Shown piece after piece: positions 50,866-58,920 of a stretch of 64,000 nucleotides of DNA; positions within the stretch are counted from its first letter, which is position 1; every line of letters begins with the position of its first letter. The notes under the pieces were generated by a model. It made no database searches, was not told the DNA's origin, and saw nothing but the letters and a program-made list of their open reading frames with translations. The position numbers and the translations under genes were made by a program. Source of the stretch: CBDCBA01 sp965214125 (lineage in GTDB: Bacteria; Planctomycetota; Phycisphaerae; Tepidisphaerales; Tepidisphaeraceae); NCBI GenBank assembly GCA_965214125.1, contig CBDCBA010000031.1, forward strand, positions 186,001-250,000, read 5' to 3'.

Positions 50866-52178
50866 TGCGTTGCGTCGTCCGACCGCGGCGCGGGGCCGTG
50901 CTGGTGCTCACGCTGCTAATCGTCTTCGCCCTGGCGGCGATGGTGCTGGCCCTCGGCTACGCGGCGCGGACGGAGTTGCAGATCGCCGCCAACGTCGCCG
51001 CCCGCCGCGAGGCGGCCCTGGCCCTGCGCGGCGGTGAGCAGTACGTGATGGCCCTGCTCAAGCAGTCTAAACAGGGCGAGCAGGACGCCGTCGAACTCCT
51101 GCCAATGGACCGCTTCGAGCGCGTGCCGATCGGCGGCGGTTACATCTGGATCGTTCGGCCCGATTACAACGACCCGCTTCTGCCACCGTTTGGCCTGGTG
51201 GACGAGTCGACGAAAATCGACCTCAACACCGAGGATATCGAGCGCCTTATGCAGCTCGAGGGAATGACCGGCGAGCTGGCGGCGGCCATCGTCGACTGGC
51301 GCGACGAGGACGACGACATCGCCTTCGGCATCGGCGCCGAGTCGAGCGACTACCTCGGCCGCTCGCCGGGGTATCGGGCCAAGAATGCGCCGCTCGAAAG
51401 CGTCGAGGAACTGCTGCTGTTGCAGGGCTGGACACCTGAATTGCTGTTCGGCCCAAGCGACCAGGGCCCGCTCGGCATCGCCGGCGGCGCGGGGGGCGGC
51501 TTCACGACCCAGCACTGGCAACGCCGCGGCTTCTTCGACCTGTTCACCGTCTGGAGCAACGAGCCGCGACTCGACCCCGAGGGCAACCCGCGCATCGACA
51601 CCGACGACAACACGCGGGCGCTGCGCGAGGTCATCACGAAGATCATCGGCGGCGACCGCGCCTCGCAGATCAACCGCCGCATCGATGACGAGGGCAACAT
51701 CTTCCTTGTCGCCCAGCGGGCGGGGCTGACGGAGGAGGAGCTGCGCCAGGTCGAGAACTACTTCTACGGCGGGGGCGACGGCTTCAACGACTTTCGCGGC
51801 AAGATCAACCTGAACTTCGCCCCGCGCGAGGTGCTGCTGGCCGCCGACGAGGACGCCGACCCGTCCCTCGTCGACAACATCATCGCCGTCCGCAAGGCGC
51901 AGACGGAGATTTACCCTGGCACGGTCGCCTGGCTGCTCAACGCCGACGGCGAGGCCGTGCGGCAGCTTGACGACGACGTGATCGCCCGCGGCACGCACTG
52001 GTCGGCCGACATCGTCGCCGCCAGCGCCGACGGCCGCTCGTGGCGGCGGGCGCGCCTCGTGGTCGACAACAGCGGCGACGAGCCCCGCGTGGTCTTTCGC
52101 CGCGACCTGACCGATCGCGGCTGGCCCCTGGAGCCCGAGATCCTCGAAGACCTGCGCGCGGGCGATCCGTCGCAATAA
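50865..52178 (+). CDS. gspK: Minor pseudopilin GspK
   Basis: A 437-residue GspK: a leader ending in RPRRG, a membrane helix AVLVLTLLIVFALAAMVLAL, YAARTELQIAANVAARREA, and the large SAM-like helical domain with KIDLNTEDIERLMQLEGM and a second KINLNFAPREVLLAA. Unusually for pseudopilins GspK lacks the +5 Glu, and here too the corresponding position is not Glu. It caps the pseudopilus. ATG 50865 shares one base with the gspJ stop (TGATG); a GTG one codon earlier is also possible. Confidence 0.88.
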   Translation: MRCVVRPRRGAVLVLTLLIVFALAAMVLALGYAARTELQIAANVAARREAALALRGGEQYVMALLKQSKQGEQDAVELLPMDRFERVPIGGGYIWIVRPDYNDPLLPPFGLVDESTKIDLNTEDIERLMQLEGMTGELAAAIVDWRDEDDDIAFGIGAESSDYLGRSPGYRAKNAPLESVEELLLLQGWTPELLFGPSDQGPLGIAGGAGGGFTTQHWQRRGFFDLFTVWSNEPRLDPEGNPRIDTDDNTRALREVITKIIGGDRASQINRRIDDEGNIFLVAQRAGLTEEELRQVENYFYGGGDGFNDFRGKINLNFAPREVLLAADEDADPSLVDNIIAVRKAQTEIYPGTVAWLLNADGEAVRQLDDDVIARGTHWSADIVAASADGRSWRRARLVVDNSGDEPRVVFRRDLTDRGWPLEPEILEDLRAGDPSQ

Positions 52179-52216
52179 CCTCCCCGGCCCTGGCGTTACC
52201 CTGTCACCGCCCGCAC

Positions 52217-53590
52217 ATGAAGCTTCGTTCCGGCAACACACTCGGCATCGCCCTCTCGGACCGGTCGGTGGCTTGCGCGCTGCTGGCCGGCGGAAAGGTG
52301 CGTGCGAGCGGGCGGTGGAACGACGCGGATTTGACCGACAGCGCCGCGTTGCAAGACTTTCTCGCGAACCACGGCCTGTCCGCGGCCAAGCGGGCGGTCA
52401 TCGGCGTGCCGGCGCGGTGGCTGGTGGCCGAGTCGGTCGAGGTGCCCGCCGGCGCCGGCGCGGATGACGCGATGGCCGTCCTTCGGCTGCGGGCCGAGCG
52501 GCTGGCGTCGGGCAGCGAGCAGGAACTGGTCTTCGACGTCGCCGGCGACGCGGCCGACAGGGCGGCCCTGCTCGTGGGGCTGCCGGCGAAACGCGTCGAA
52601 ACCATCCGCCGCGCCTGCTCGGCCGCGGGCGTGGAGGTTGCCGCCATCACGCCGACGGCGCTGGCCTTCGCGGAGGCGGCGGGCGAGCCGACGGGTGACC
52701 GGCTGCTGGTCCTCGCCGACGCGGCGGGCGCCGATGCCGTCTGGCAGCGCGACGGCCGCGTGCGGATGCTGCGCCACGTAACCCGCGGCGACGCCGCCGG
52801 CCTGGCGCGGGCGGCCACGCTCATGGGCTTCGAGGGGGACGTGGCCGTCGTGTCGGCCAGCCGCCTGTCCGACGCCGACCGCCTCGCCCAAGCCACCGGC
52901 GGCCGCGTGAGCGAACTGGCGCCGGCCGAGGCGCTGAGCCGATTGCCGGCGGTGGCATCACTGAACGGCGAGGCGAACCGAGTTGCCCATGACGACCTGT
53001 GGGCCGCTGTCGCCCTCGCGACCGAGCCGCCGCGGCGGCGTGCCAACTTCCTGGCGCCGCGCCTCGCCCCGCCGCGCCCGCCGCGCGTGGACCGCCGCTA
53101 CGTGCTGGCCGCCCTGGCCGTGTTGGCGTGTGGCCTGGGGATGTACTGGCTGTGGAGCCGCGCGGTCGAGGCCGAGGCGGACGCCGTGGTCGCCGAGGCC
53201 GCCGCCGCAAAGTTGGAGGAGCCGGCCGAGGCGGCGCGGGCGGACATCGACCGCATCACCTTCGGGCGCGGCTACTTCGAGACACGCCCGCCCGTGCTCG
53301 ACTGCCTCGCCGAAGTCGCCAGCCTCTTCGAGATCGGCCAGCCCATCTGGACGACCGCCTTCTCCATGAACGATGACGGCCGCGCGCAGTTGCAGGGCCG
53401 CGCGGGCAGCCAGGCGGTGGTGCTGCAACTGCGCGACAGCCTCGCCGAGCGGCCGGGCTTCGACGATGTCACGCTCGTCGACCTGCGCGACGTGGCCGCA
53501 GGCCGGGGCAACCGCCGGCCGAACTCGGCGTTCACGCTCAGCTTCACCTACACCGTTCCTGACGCCGTCGAGCCGGGGGGCGAGCAATGA
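52217..53590 (+). CDS. GspL-like protein (PilM-type domain fused to PilN-type domain)
   Basis: A 457-residue assembly protein. Residues 1-270 show an actin-like PilM/GspL cytoplasmic domain (LGIALSDRSVACALLAGGKV, VIGVPARWLVAESVEVP). A single membrane helix (VLAALAVLACGLGMYWLWS, about 296-314) is followed by a periplasmic coiled coil and a ferredoxin-like PilN domain (about 355-445, ending RRPNSAFTLSFTYTV). This is the GspL plan, linking GspE to the membrane. The Ala-rich composition is like its neighbours. It starts 38 bases after gspK. Confidence 0.8.
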   Translation: MKLRSGNTLGIALSDRSVACALLAGGKVRASGRWNDADLTDSAALQDFLANHGLSAAKRAVIGVPARWLVAESVEVPAGAGADDAMAVLRLRAERLASGSEQELVFDVAGDAADRAALLVGLPAKRVETIRRACSAAGVEVAAITPTALAFAEAAGEPTGDRLLVLADAAGADAVWQRDGRVRMLRHVTRGDAAGLARAATLMGFEGDVAVVSASRLSDADRLAQATGGRVSELAPAEALSRLPAVASLNGEANRVAHDDLWAAVALATEPPRRRANFLAPRLAPPRPPRVDRRYVLAALAVLACGLGMYWLWSRAVEAEADAVVAEAAAAKLEEPAEAARADIDRITFGRGYFETRPPVLDCLAEVASLFEIGQPIWTTAFSMNDDGRAQLQGRAGSQAVVLQLRDSLAERPGFDDVTLVDLRDVAAGRGNRRPNSAFTLSFTYTVPDAVEPGGEQ

Positions 53591-54120
53591 GCCCGCGCGA
53601 ACGGACCATGGCCATCGCGGCCGTCGGACTCATTGGGGTGCTGGCGGTCTATCAGCTCGCCCTGTCGCCGCTGCTCACCCGCGCCGACGCCGCGTCTGAA
53701 CGACTCGACGCCGCCCGCGCGATCGAGGAGGAACGGCAGCTCGAGATCCAGAACCAACTCGCTGAGCGGCGGCGCTGGAAGCGCATCGGGGGCGAGACCC
53801 TTCGGGACGAGCCCGCGACGGCCGAGGGCCAACTCGTCAACCGCGTGCCGGCGTGGGCGAGCGAGAGCGGTGTGTCGCTGAGCTCGATTCGCCCCGACCG
53901 CGCCGACGCGAGCGAGGGTTTCGGCCGCGTGGCGCTTCGGGTCACGGCGGCGGGAGAGCTGGCGGAAATCGGCCGGTTTCTCTACGCGATCGAGTCGGCC
54001 GACGTGCCGGTGCGGATCAGCGATCTGACGCTGGTCACGCGCGAGGAGGGGGAGGACAACCTGTCGCTCCAGCTCACGCTCGCGACCATCCACAACCTGC
54101 CGCGGGAGGAGACCAAGTGA
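53587..54120 (+). CDS. GspM/PilO-like type II secretion protein
   Basis: A 177-residue protein with one N-terminal helix (AIAAVGLIGVLAVYQLAL), a coiled coil (residues about 30-65), and a ferredoxin-like periplasmic domain with GRVALRVTAAGELAEIGRFLYAIE and VRISDLTLV, the core of the GspM/PilO family. It would pair with the GspL-like protein. It starts in an ATGA overlap with the gene before. Confidence 0.82.
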   Translation: MSPRERTMAIAAVGLIGVLAVYQLALSPLLTRADAASERLDAARAIEEERQLEIQNQLAERRRWKRIGGETLRDEPATAEGQLVNRVPAWASESGVSLSSIRPDRADASEGFGRVALRVTAAGELAEIGRFLYAIESADVPVRISDLTLVTREEGEDNLSLQLTLATIHNLPREETK

Positions 54121-54833
54121 GACGGCTTGCCCTGACAATCGCGCTGCTGCTCGCGGCCGCCCCCACCGCCCCAGCCGTTGTCGAGGCCGCGGAGGCTTCG
54201 GCGTTCGAGGAGCGGTATGGTTCGCTGCTGACGAACAACCTGTTCGTGAAGGACCGCCGCCCGCCGGAACCACCCAAGAGCGATGAGCCCGAGGCGCCGC
54301 CCGAGCCGAAGGAAGAGCCCCCGCCACCGCCACCGGAAAAGGATTGGCGGCTGATCGGCATCGTCTTCGAGGAAGGGGCGTTCCGCGCTTACCTCGAGAA
54401 CACGAAGCGGAGCGCGATCGAGCGGTTCGAGCCGAACGACGCGGTCGCCGACGGGTTCGTGAGCGAGGTCTACATCGACGGCCTGACCTACGCCGGTCCG
54501 GAGGGGATGGCGTGGGTGGGCCTCGGCAGCGATCTGACGGGCGAGGTCATCGCCGCCCCACCGAGCAAGTCGCGACGCGAGCGCGGCGAGGCGTCGGCGA
54601 AGGACAAGCAGCTCAACGTCGCCGAGATGATGCGCCAGCGCCGCCTCCGCGAGCGCGAGCGGGCCGGCGAGGACGAGGACGACGACCGCCGTGGCCGCCG
54701 GCGCCGCGGGCGCGATCGAGACGAGGATGACGACGACCGGGATGACGACCGCGACGACGACGACGAAGTCGATGACGACGATTTCGAAGAGGACGACGGC
54801 GATGACGGCGATGACCAGGACGACGATGAATAA
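54117..54833 (+). CDS. GspC/PilP-like protein with an acidic C-terminal tail
   Basis: A 238-residue exported protein. A signal-like helix (RRLALTIALLLAAAPTAPA) is followed by the conserved-looking FEERYGSLLTNNLFVKDRRP, a Pro/Glu-rich linker, and a small beta domain (DWRLIGIVFEEGAFRAYLE, ERFEPNDAVADGFVSEVY) resembling the homology region of GspC and PilP, which docks onto the secretin. From about residue 160 the chain is highly charged: first basic (RQRRLRERERAG), then about 40 residues almost all Asp and Glu, ending EDDGDDGDDQDDDE. Such a tail is not usual for GspC. GTG 54117 overlaps the gene before; gspD starts inside its last codons. Confidence 0.68.
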   Translation: MRRLALTIALLLAAAPTAPAVVEAAEASAFEERYGSLLTNNLFVKDRRPPEPPKSDEPEAPPEPKEEPPPPPPEKDWRLIGIVFEEGAFRAYLENTKRSAIERFEPNDAVADGFVSEVYIDGLTYAGPEGMAWVGLGSDLTGEVIAAPPSKSRRERGEASAKDKQLNVAEMMRQRRLRERERAGEDEDDDRRGRRRRGRDRDEDDDDRDDDRDDDDEVDDDDFEEDDGDDGDDQDDDE

Positions 54834-57198
54834 CGCACGCACCGCCCGCTCCCGTACCGCCCTCGCCGCCGCCGTCGCCGCGGTCGGCCTGATCGCGGCG
54901 CCTGCCTTCGCGCAGGACGCCGCGGCCGATGATGCGCCGGCAACCGCCCCGACCCGCCCCGGTGCAGGGCCGGGCGGCGTGACGCGCAGCAACGGCGGGC
55001 TGGTCTTCGATTTCCGCGGCGCGAGCATCAACACGGTGCTCGACGAGCTCTCGACCGCCGCCGGCTTCATCATCGTGCGGCAGGTCGAGCCCGAGGGGAC
55101 CGTCACGCTCACCAGCCGCCAGCCGGTGAACCCGGAGGAGGCCGTCACGCTGCTGAACACCGTGCTGTACGAGGCCGGCTATGTCGCGGTAAAGCAGGGG
55201 CGGATCCTGAAAGTCGTCGACCGCGACGACGCCGGCAGCCAGCCGATCCCCGTTCGCTCCGGCAGCGACCCGGCCGTGATCGAGCCGACCGACGAGCTCA
55301 TCACGCAGATCATCCCGCTCCGCCACGCCGACGCGACGCAGTTGCTCGAGGATCTCAAGCCGGTGGTGAACCCCGAGGCGCCGTTCACGGCCAACGGGTC
55401 GAGCAACGCGTTGGTCGTGACCGACACCTCGGCGAACGTGCGGCGGCTGGTGGAGATGGTGAACGCCCTCGACCAGTCGCTGGCCGACAGCGTGAGCGTG
55501 CGCGTCTTCCAACTCGAGTTCGCCAACGCGGGCGAGGCGGCGGCGCTCATCAACGAAGTCTTCGGCGAACTCGCCGTCGGCCCCGGCGGCGAGGGAGGCG
55601 GCGGTTCGAGCGGGGGCAATCGTGGCGGGCGCGGCGGAGACCCACGCGAGCGCATGCGCCAGGCTTTCATGCAGGCCATGCAGGGCGACCAGGGCGGCGC
55701 CCGCGGCAGCAAGGTCAACGCCGCCGCCGACGAGCGCACGAACAGCCTGGTCGTCACCGGGCCCGGCGACACGCTGGAGGTCGTCCAGACCGTGATCGAC
55801 GAAATCGACTCGAACCCCGTTGCCGACGAAAAAGTCTTCGTCTACCGACTACGCAACGCCCAGGCGGCGAACGTGGAGGCGGTCGTGACCGACCTCTTCG
55901 GCGACGGCACCGGCGGCGGGAGCATCGACGTGCAGAGCGACTTCCCCGACCGTTTGCTCAACTTCCGCAGCCAAAGCGGCGGACGCGGCAGCTCGACCCT
56001 GAGCGGCAACGCGGGCGGACGCGGCGGCGGGAACAACAACCGCCTCGGCGGCGACACCGGCGGCAACCAGGGCCGCTTCAACCAGAACCAGAACAACCGC
56101 AACAACCGCCAGCCCTCGCGCCAGGCCCAGCAGACCGCCAGCGACCTCGCCGGCCAGGTCACGATCATCGCCGATCCCGACACGAACTCGCTGCTGGTCC
56201 GCACCAGCCCGCAGAACTACGAGCGCGTGCAAACCGTCCTCGAAGAGCTCGACCGCCCCGTCGCCCAGGTGCTCATCAAGGTGCTCATCGCCGAGGTGAC
56301 GCACGACGACACCGTTGACCTCGGCACCGAACTTTCGGTCCTGAACCTCCGCGCCAGCGGTCTCGGGCAGGACTACGGCACGAACTTCAACATCCCGGTC
56401 GAGGGCGCCACCGCCACCGGGCTAGTCGTGCAGATCCTCGAGCAGGACTTCTCCGCCGCCATCCGCGCGCTGGAGACCGAAGGCAAGCTCGACGTCCTCA
56501 GCCGCCCCTACATCCTCGCCAGCGACAACCAGGTCGCCAGCATCACCGTCGGCCAGGAGGTGCCCTTTATCACCAACAGCCGCGTGACCGACGAGGGGGG
56601 CATCATCAACACGATCGAGTACAGCGACATCGGCATCCTGCTCGACGTCATCCCCCACATCAATCCCGACGGCATGGTGATCCTCGACGTCGCCCCGGAG
56701 ATCAGCACGCTCACCGGCACCACCGTGCCCATCAGCGAGCTCGTCAGCGCCCCCGTGATCGCCAAGCGGTCGGCCCTGTCGCGCGTGGGCGTGAAGAACG
56801 GCCAGACCATCGTCATCGGCGGGCTGATGGAGGATCGCAAGACCGAAACGCTCAACAAGGTGCCGATTCTGGGCGACATCCCGATCCTCGGTGCCGCCTT
56901 CCGCCGCACGCAGGTGACGAAGGCGAAGACGGAACTGTTGATCTTCCTCACCCCGCACGTGGCGAGCGACCCCAGCCTGCTCGGGCCGATGGGCGACGAG
57001 GAACTCGAGGGGACGCAGCTCATCCCGAACGCCGTCCAGCCGGACATGTTCAAGAAGCACATGAACGACCTGCAACGCGGCCGCACGGCCGACCAGCCGC
57101 GCGTGGTTCCCGACGACACCGCCGAGCCGCGTGACCCGGAGTCGATCGAGGAACGGGGCGCCACCGTCGAACCCAGCGACCGCCGCGGCGCCAACTGA
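54826..57198 (+). CDS. gspD: Type II secretion secretin GspD
   Basis: A 790-residue outer-membrane secretin. After the signal peptide (to about residue 29) come an N0-like domain (FDFRGASINTVLDELST), three N1-N3 repeats (such as TQIIPLRHADATQLLEDLKPVV and FVYRLRNAQAANVEAVV), then the secretin barrel with VPFITNSRV, VIPHINPDGMVILDV and VIGGLMEDRKTE, and an S-domain-like tail with RTADQPRVVPDD. Two low-complexity Gly/Asn/Gln/Arg-rich segments (about 255-285 and 384-436) sit in loops of the N domains. It begins eight bases before the end of the GspC-like gene and closes the operon. Confidence 0.93.
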   Translation: MNNARTARSRTALAAAVAAVGLIAAPAFAQDAAADDAPATAPTRPGAGPGGVTRSNGGLVFDFRGASINTVLDELSTAAGFIIVRQVEPEGTVTLTSRQPVNPEEAVTLLNTVLYEAGYVAVKQGRILKVVDRDDAGSQPIPVRSGSDPAVIEPTDELITQIIPLRHADATQLLEDLKPVVNPEAPFTANGSSNALVVTDTSANVRRLVEMVNALDQSLADSVSVRVFQLEFANAGEAAALINEVFGELAVGPGGEGGGGSSGGNRGGRGGDPRERMRQAFMQAMQGDQGGARGSKVNAAADERTNSLVVTGPGDTLEVVQTVIDEIDSNPVADEKVFVYRLRNAQAANVEAVVTDLFGDGTGGGSIDVQSDFPDRLLNFRSQSGGRGSSTLSGNAGGRGGGNNNRLGGDTGGNQGRFNQNQNNRNNRQPSRQAQQTASDLAGQVTIIADPDTNSLLVRTSPQNYERVQTVLEELDRPVAQVLIKVLIAEVTHDDTVDLGTELSVLNLRASGLGQDYGTNFNIPVEGATATGLVVQILEQDFSAAIRALETEGKLDVLSRPYILASDNQVASITVGQEVPFITNSRVTDEGGIINTIEYSDIGILLDVIPHINPDGMVILDVAPEISTLTGTTVPISELVSAPVIAKRSALSRVGVKNGQTIVIGGLMEDRKTETLNKVPILGDIPILGAAFRRTQVTKAKTELLIFLTPHVASDPSLLGPMGDEELEGTQLIPNAVQPDMFKKHMNDLQRGRTADQPRVVPDDTAEPRDPESIEERGATVEPSDRRGAN

Positions 57199-57245
57199 TG
57201 CCGACGTCGGCTTCATTCCCTTCATCCCCACCCCCCCACGCTCAT

Positions 57246-57354
57246 CCCCCGACGCAGAGGCGGAAGCCTCGGGTTCCGGTCGGAATCACCGCATTTTGAA
57301 TGAAAGTGGTGCAGAGCCCGAGCAGAACCCGAGGCTTCCGCCTCGGCGTCGGGG
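57246..57354. repeat. Family K inverted repeat (GAGGCGGAAGCCTCGGG type)
   Basis: Arms 57246-57275 and 57325-57354 pair at 29 of 30 positions around a 49-base loop. It lies in the 222-base convergent gap between gspD and the PDZ protein; nothing else is recognisable in that gap. Confidence 0.9.
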
Positions 57355-57420
57355 AGCGGGAATGAACCCGATGCAACCGTCGGGCAGAGCGCCGACCGCA
57401 CTTGGGCAGCACGGTCTGGC

Positions 57421-58857
57421 TCAATCCTCCGACAGCGGCTGTTGCGGGGGTGGCAGGCCCTCCTCGGTGCGCGTGGGACCCAATGCCGGGGGGAAGCGGC
57501 CGGCGAGGAGGTCGGGTAGCACCTCGACGATCACCTGCGCCGGCAGCGCGTACGTTTCCACGCGGCCGGCGCGGGCGATGTTCATGCCGACGACGCGGCC
57601 GCGCAAGTCGACCACCGGGCCGCCCATCTCGTCGGCGCCCAGGATGCTGTCGTGCTGGATCACCGCCGGAAAGTCTGCCCCGCGCCGGCTAAGCGTCGTG
57701 CCGCCCAGCCGGTTTTGCAGGCGGGCGCGTGGCGAGCGGCCGCTGTCGCCCAGGCGCACGTCCAGCGCCCGCTCGCGGCCATTGCGGACGATGTCGAGCG
57801 TCAGGCGGTCGCCGGACTTGTACTCGGCCAACTCGGCGCGAAGCGACTGCCCGTCGCGGACGGCGGTCCCGCCAACGCTCGTGATCAGGTCGTTCACGCG
57901 CACGCCCGCCTCCTCGGCCGAGCCGCCGGGCAGCACCGCCACAACCGGCACGCCGGCCACCTCGCCGCTGATCGACAGCCCCAGGCCAAAGCGGCTCAGC
58001 CGCACCGGGATGCGCAGGCGCTCGTTGTCGCGCAGCACGTCGAGGGCGATCACCGCGCCCGGCCGGTCGTAGCGCAGCGACTGCAAAAACGCCTGCCGCG
58101 TGCCGACGGCTTGGCCGTCGCGGGCGACGATCAAATCGCCCGGCCGCAGCCCCGCCCGCGCCGCGTCGCCGCCGCGCTCGACGCGGGCGATCGGGATGCC
58201 CGATTGCCCGCCGAACGTGCCCATCGAGATGCCGAGTTGCAACGCGCTCGGCTCGACCTTCCGCACGCCGGTGATGCTGACATTGCCCACCGCCAGCGGC
58301 CCGTCGTCCGGCTCGGTAGCGGAGGAGATCAGCCACGAGCCCGCCTCCAGATCGCGCACGGCCGAGGCGTCGAACGATGCCGGCGTCAGGCTCAGGCCCG
58401 GCGGCAGCGTGAGCTTGATTGCGGCCAAGTCGTGGTCGCGCGCCACCCCGACGATGCGCCCGTCGAGCGAGAGCGTCTGGCCATCCCGCACCGGAATCTC
58501 CGCAACGAAGTTCGGCGTGAGCTCGCTCGCCTTCGTCAGCACAAAACCGTCCTCGCTCACGACCAAACCCAACGCGGCTCGGACCATGCCGCCGTCCGCC
58601 TCGTCCGGGACGAACAGCTCGATCACCGATGCTTCCACCGCGCCGTCGGCCTCGTCGGCAAGGGTGCGCAGGGCGGCGCTGTCTTTGACGAGGCGGTCGT
58701 CGACACGCCGCTGCTGCTCCCACGGCCATTGCGCCAGCAGTTGCGGCGGCGCCCAGAGCATGGCCGCCGCCACGCCGCCGGTGATGGTCGCCGCCAGCAG
58801 CCAGCCGTCGAACCGATGCCCGGCGTCACGTCGTTGCACGTCGTCCTTACGCTTCAT
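57421..58857 (-). CDS. HtrA-like PDZ pseudoprotease
   Basis: A 478-residue exported or anchored protein (hydrophobic segment about 19-43). Residues 75-185 resemble the first lobe of an HtrA protease, but the His is lost (FVLTKASEL where active enzymes have LTAAHV); the Asp may remain (DHDLAAIKL). Two PDZ domains follow (GDAARAGLRPGDLIVARDG near 235 and GSAEEAGVRVNDLITSVGG near 320). Only after these comes the second-lobe motif, DEMGGPVVDLRGRVVGMN, with Met411 where the catalytic Ser should be. So the chain appears inactive and the PDZ pair is inserted between the lobes. ATG 58857 has GGAGG six bases upstream. It follows the active homologue by 63 bases. Confidence 0.78.
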   Translation of the reverse strand: MKRKDDVQRRDAGHRFDGWLLAATITGGVAAAMLWAPPQLLAQWPWEQQRRVDDRLVKDSAALRTLADEADGAVEASVIELFVPDEADGGMVRAALGLVVSEDGFVLTKASELTPNFVAEIPVRDGQTLSLDGRIVGVARDHDLAAIKLTLPPGLSLTPASFDASAVRDLEAGSWLISSATEPDDGPLAVGNVSITGVRKVEPSALQLGISMGTFGGQSGIPIARVERGGDAARAGLRPGDLIVARDGQAVGTRQAFLQSLRYDRPGAVIALDVLRDNERLRIPVRLSRFGLGLSISGEVAGVPVVAVLPGGSAEEAGVRVNDLITSVGGTAVRDGQSLRAELAEYKSGDRLTLDIVRNGRERALDVRLGDSGRSPRARLQNRLGGTTLSRRGADFPAVIQHDSILGADEMGGPVVDLRGRVVGMNIARAGRVETYALPAQVIVEVLPDLLAGRFPPALGPTRTEEGLPPPQQPLSED

Positions 58858-58920
58858 CACAAACCTCCAAGATCATCGCAAGTTTCGTAGTAGTTGCCCA
58901 TCATTCGCCCCGTCGCGTGG

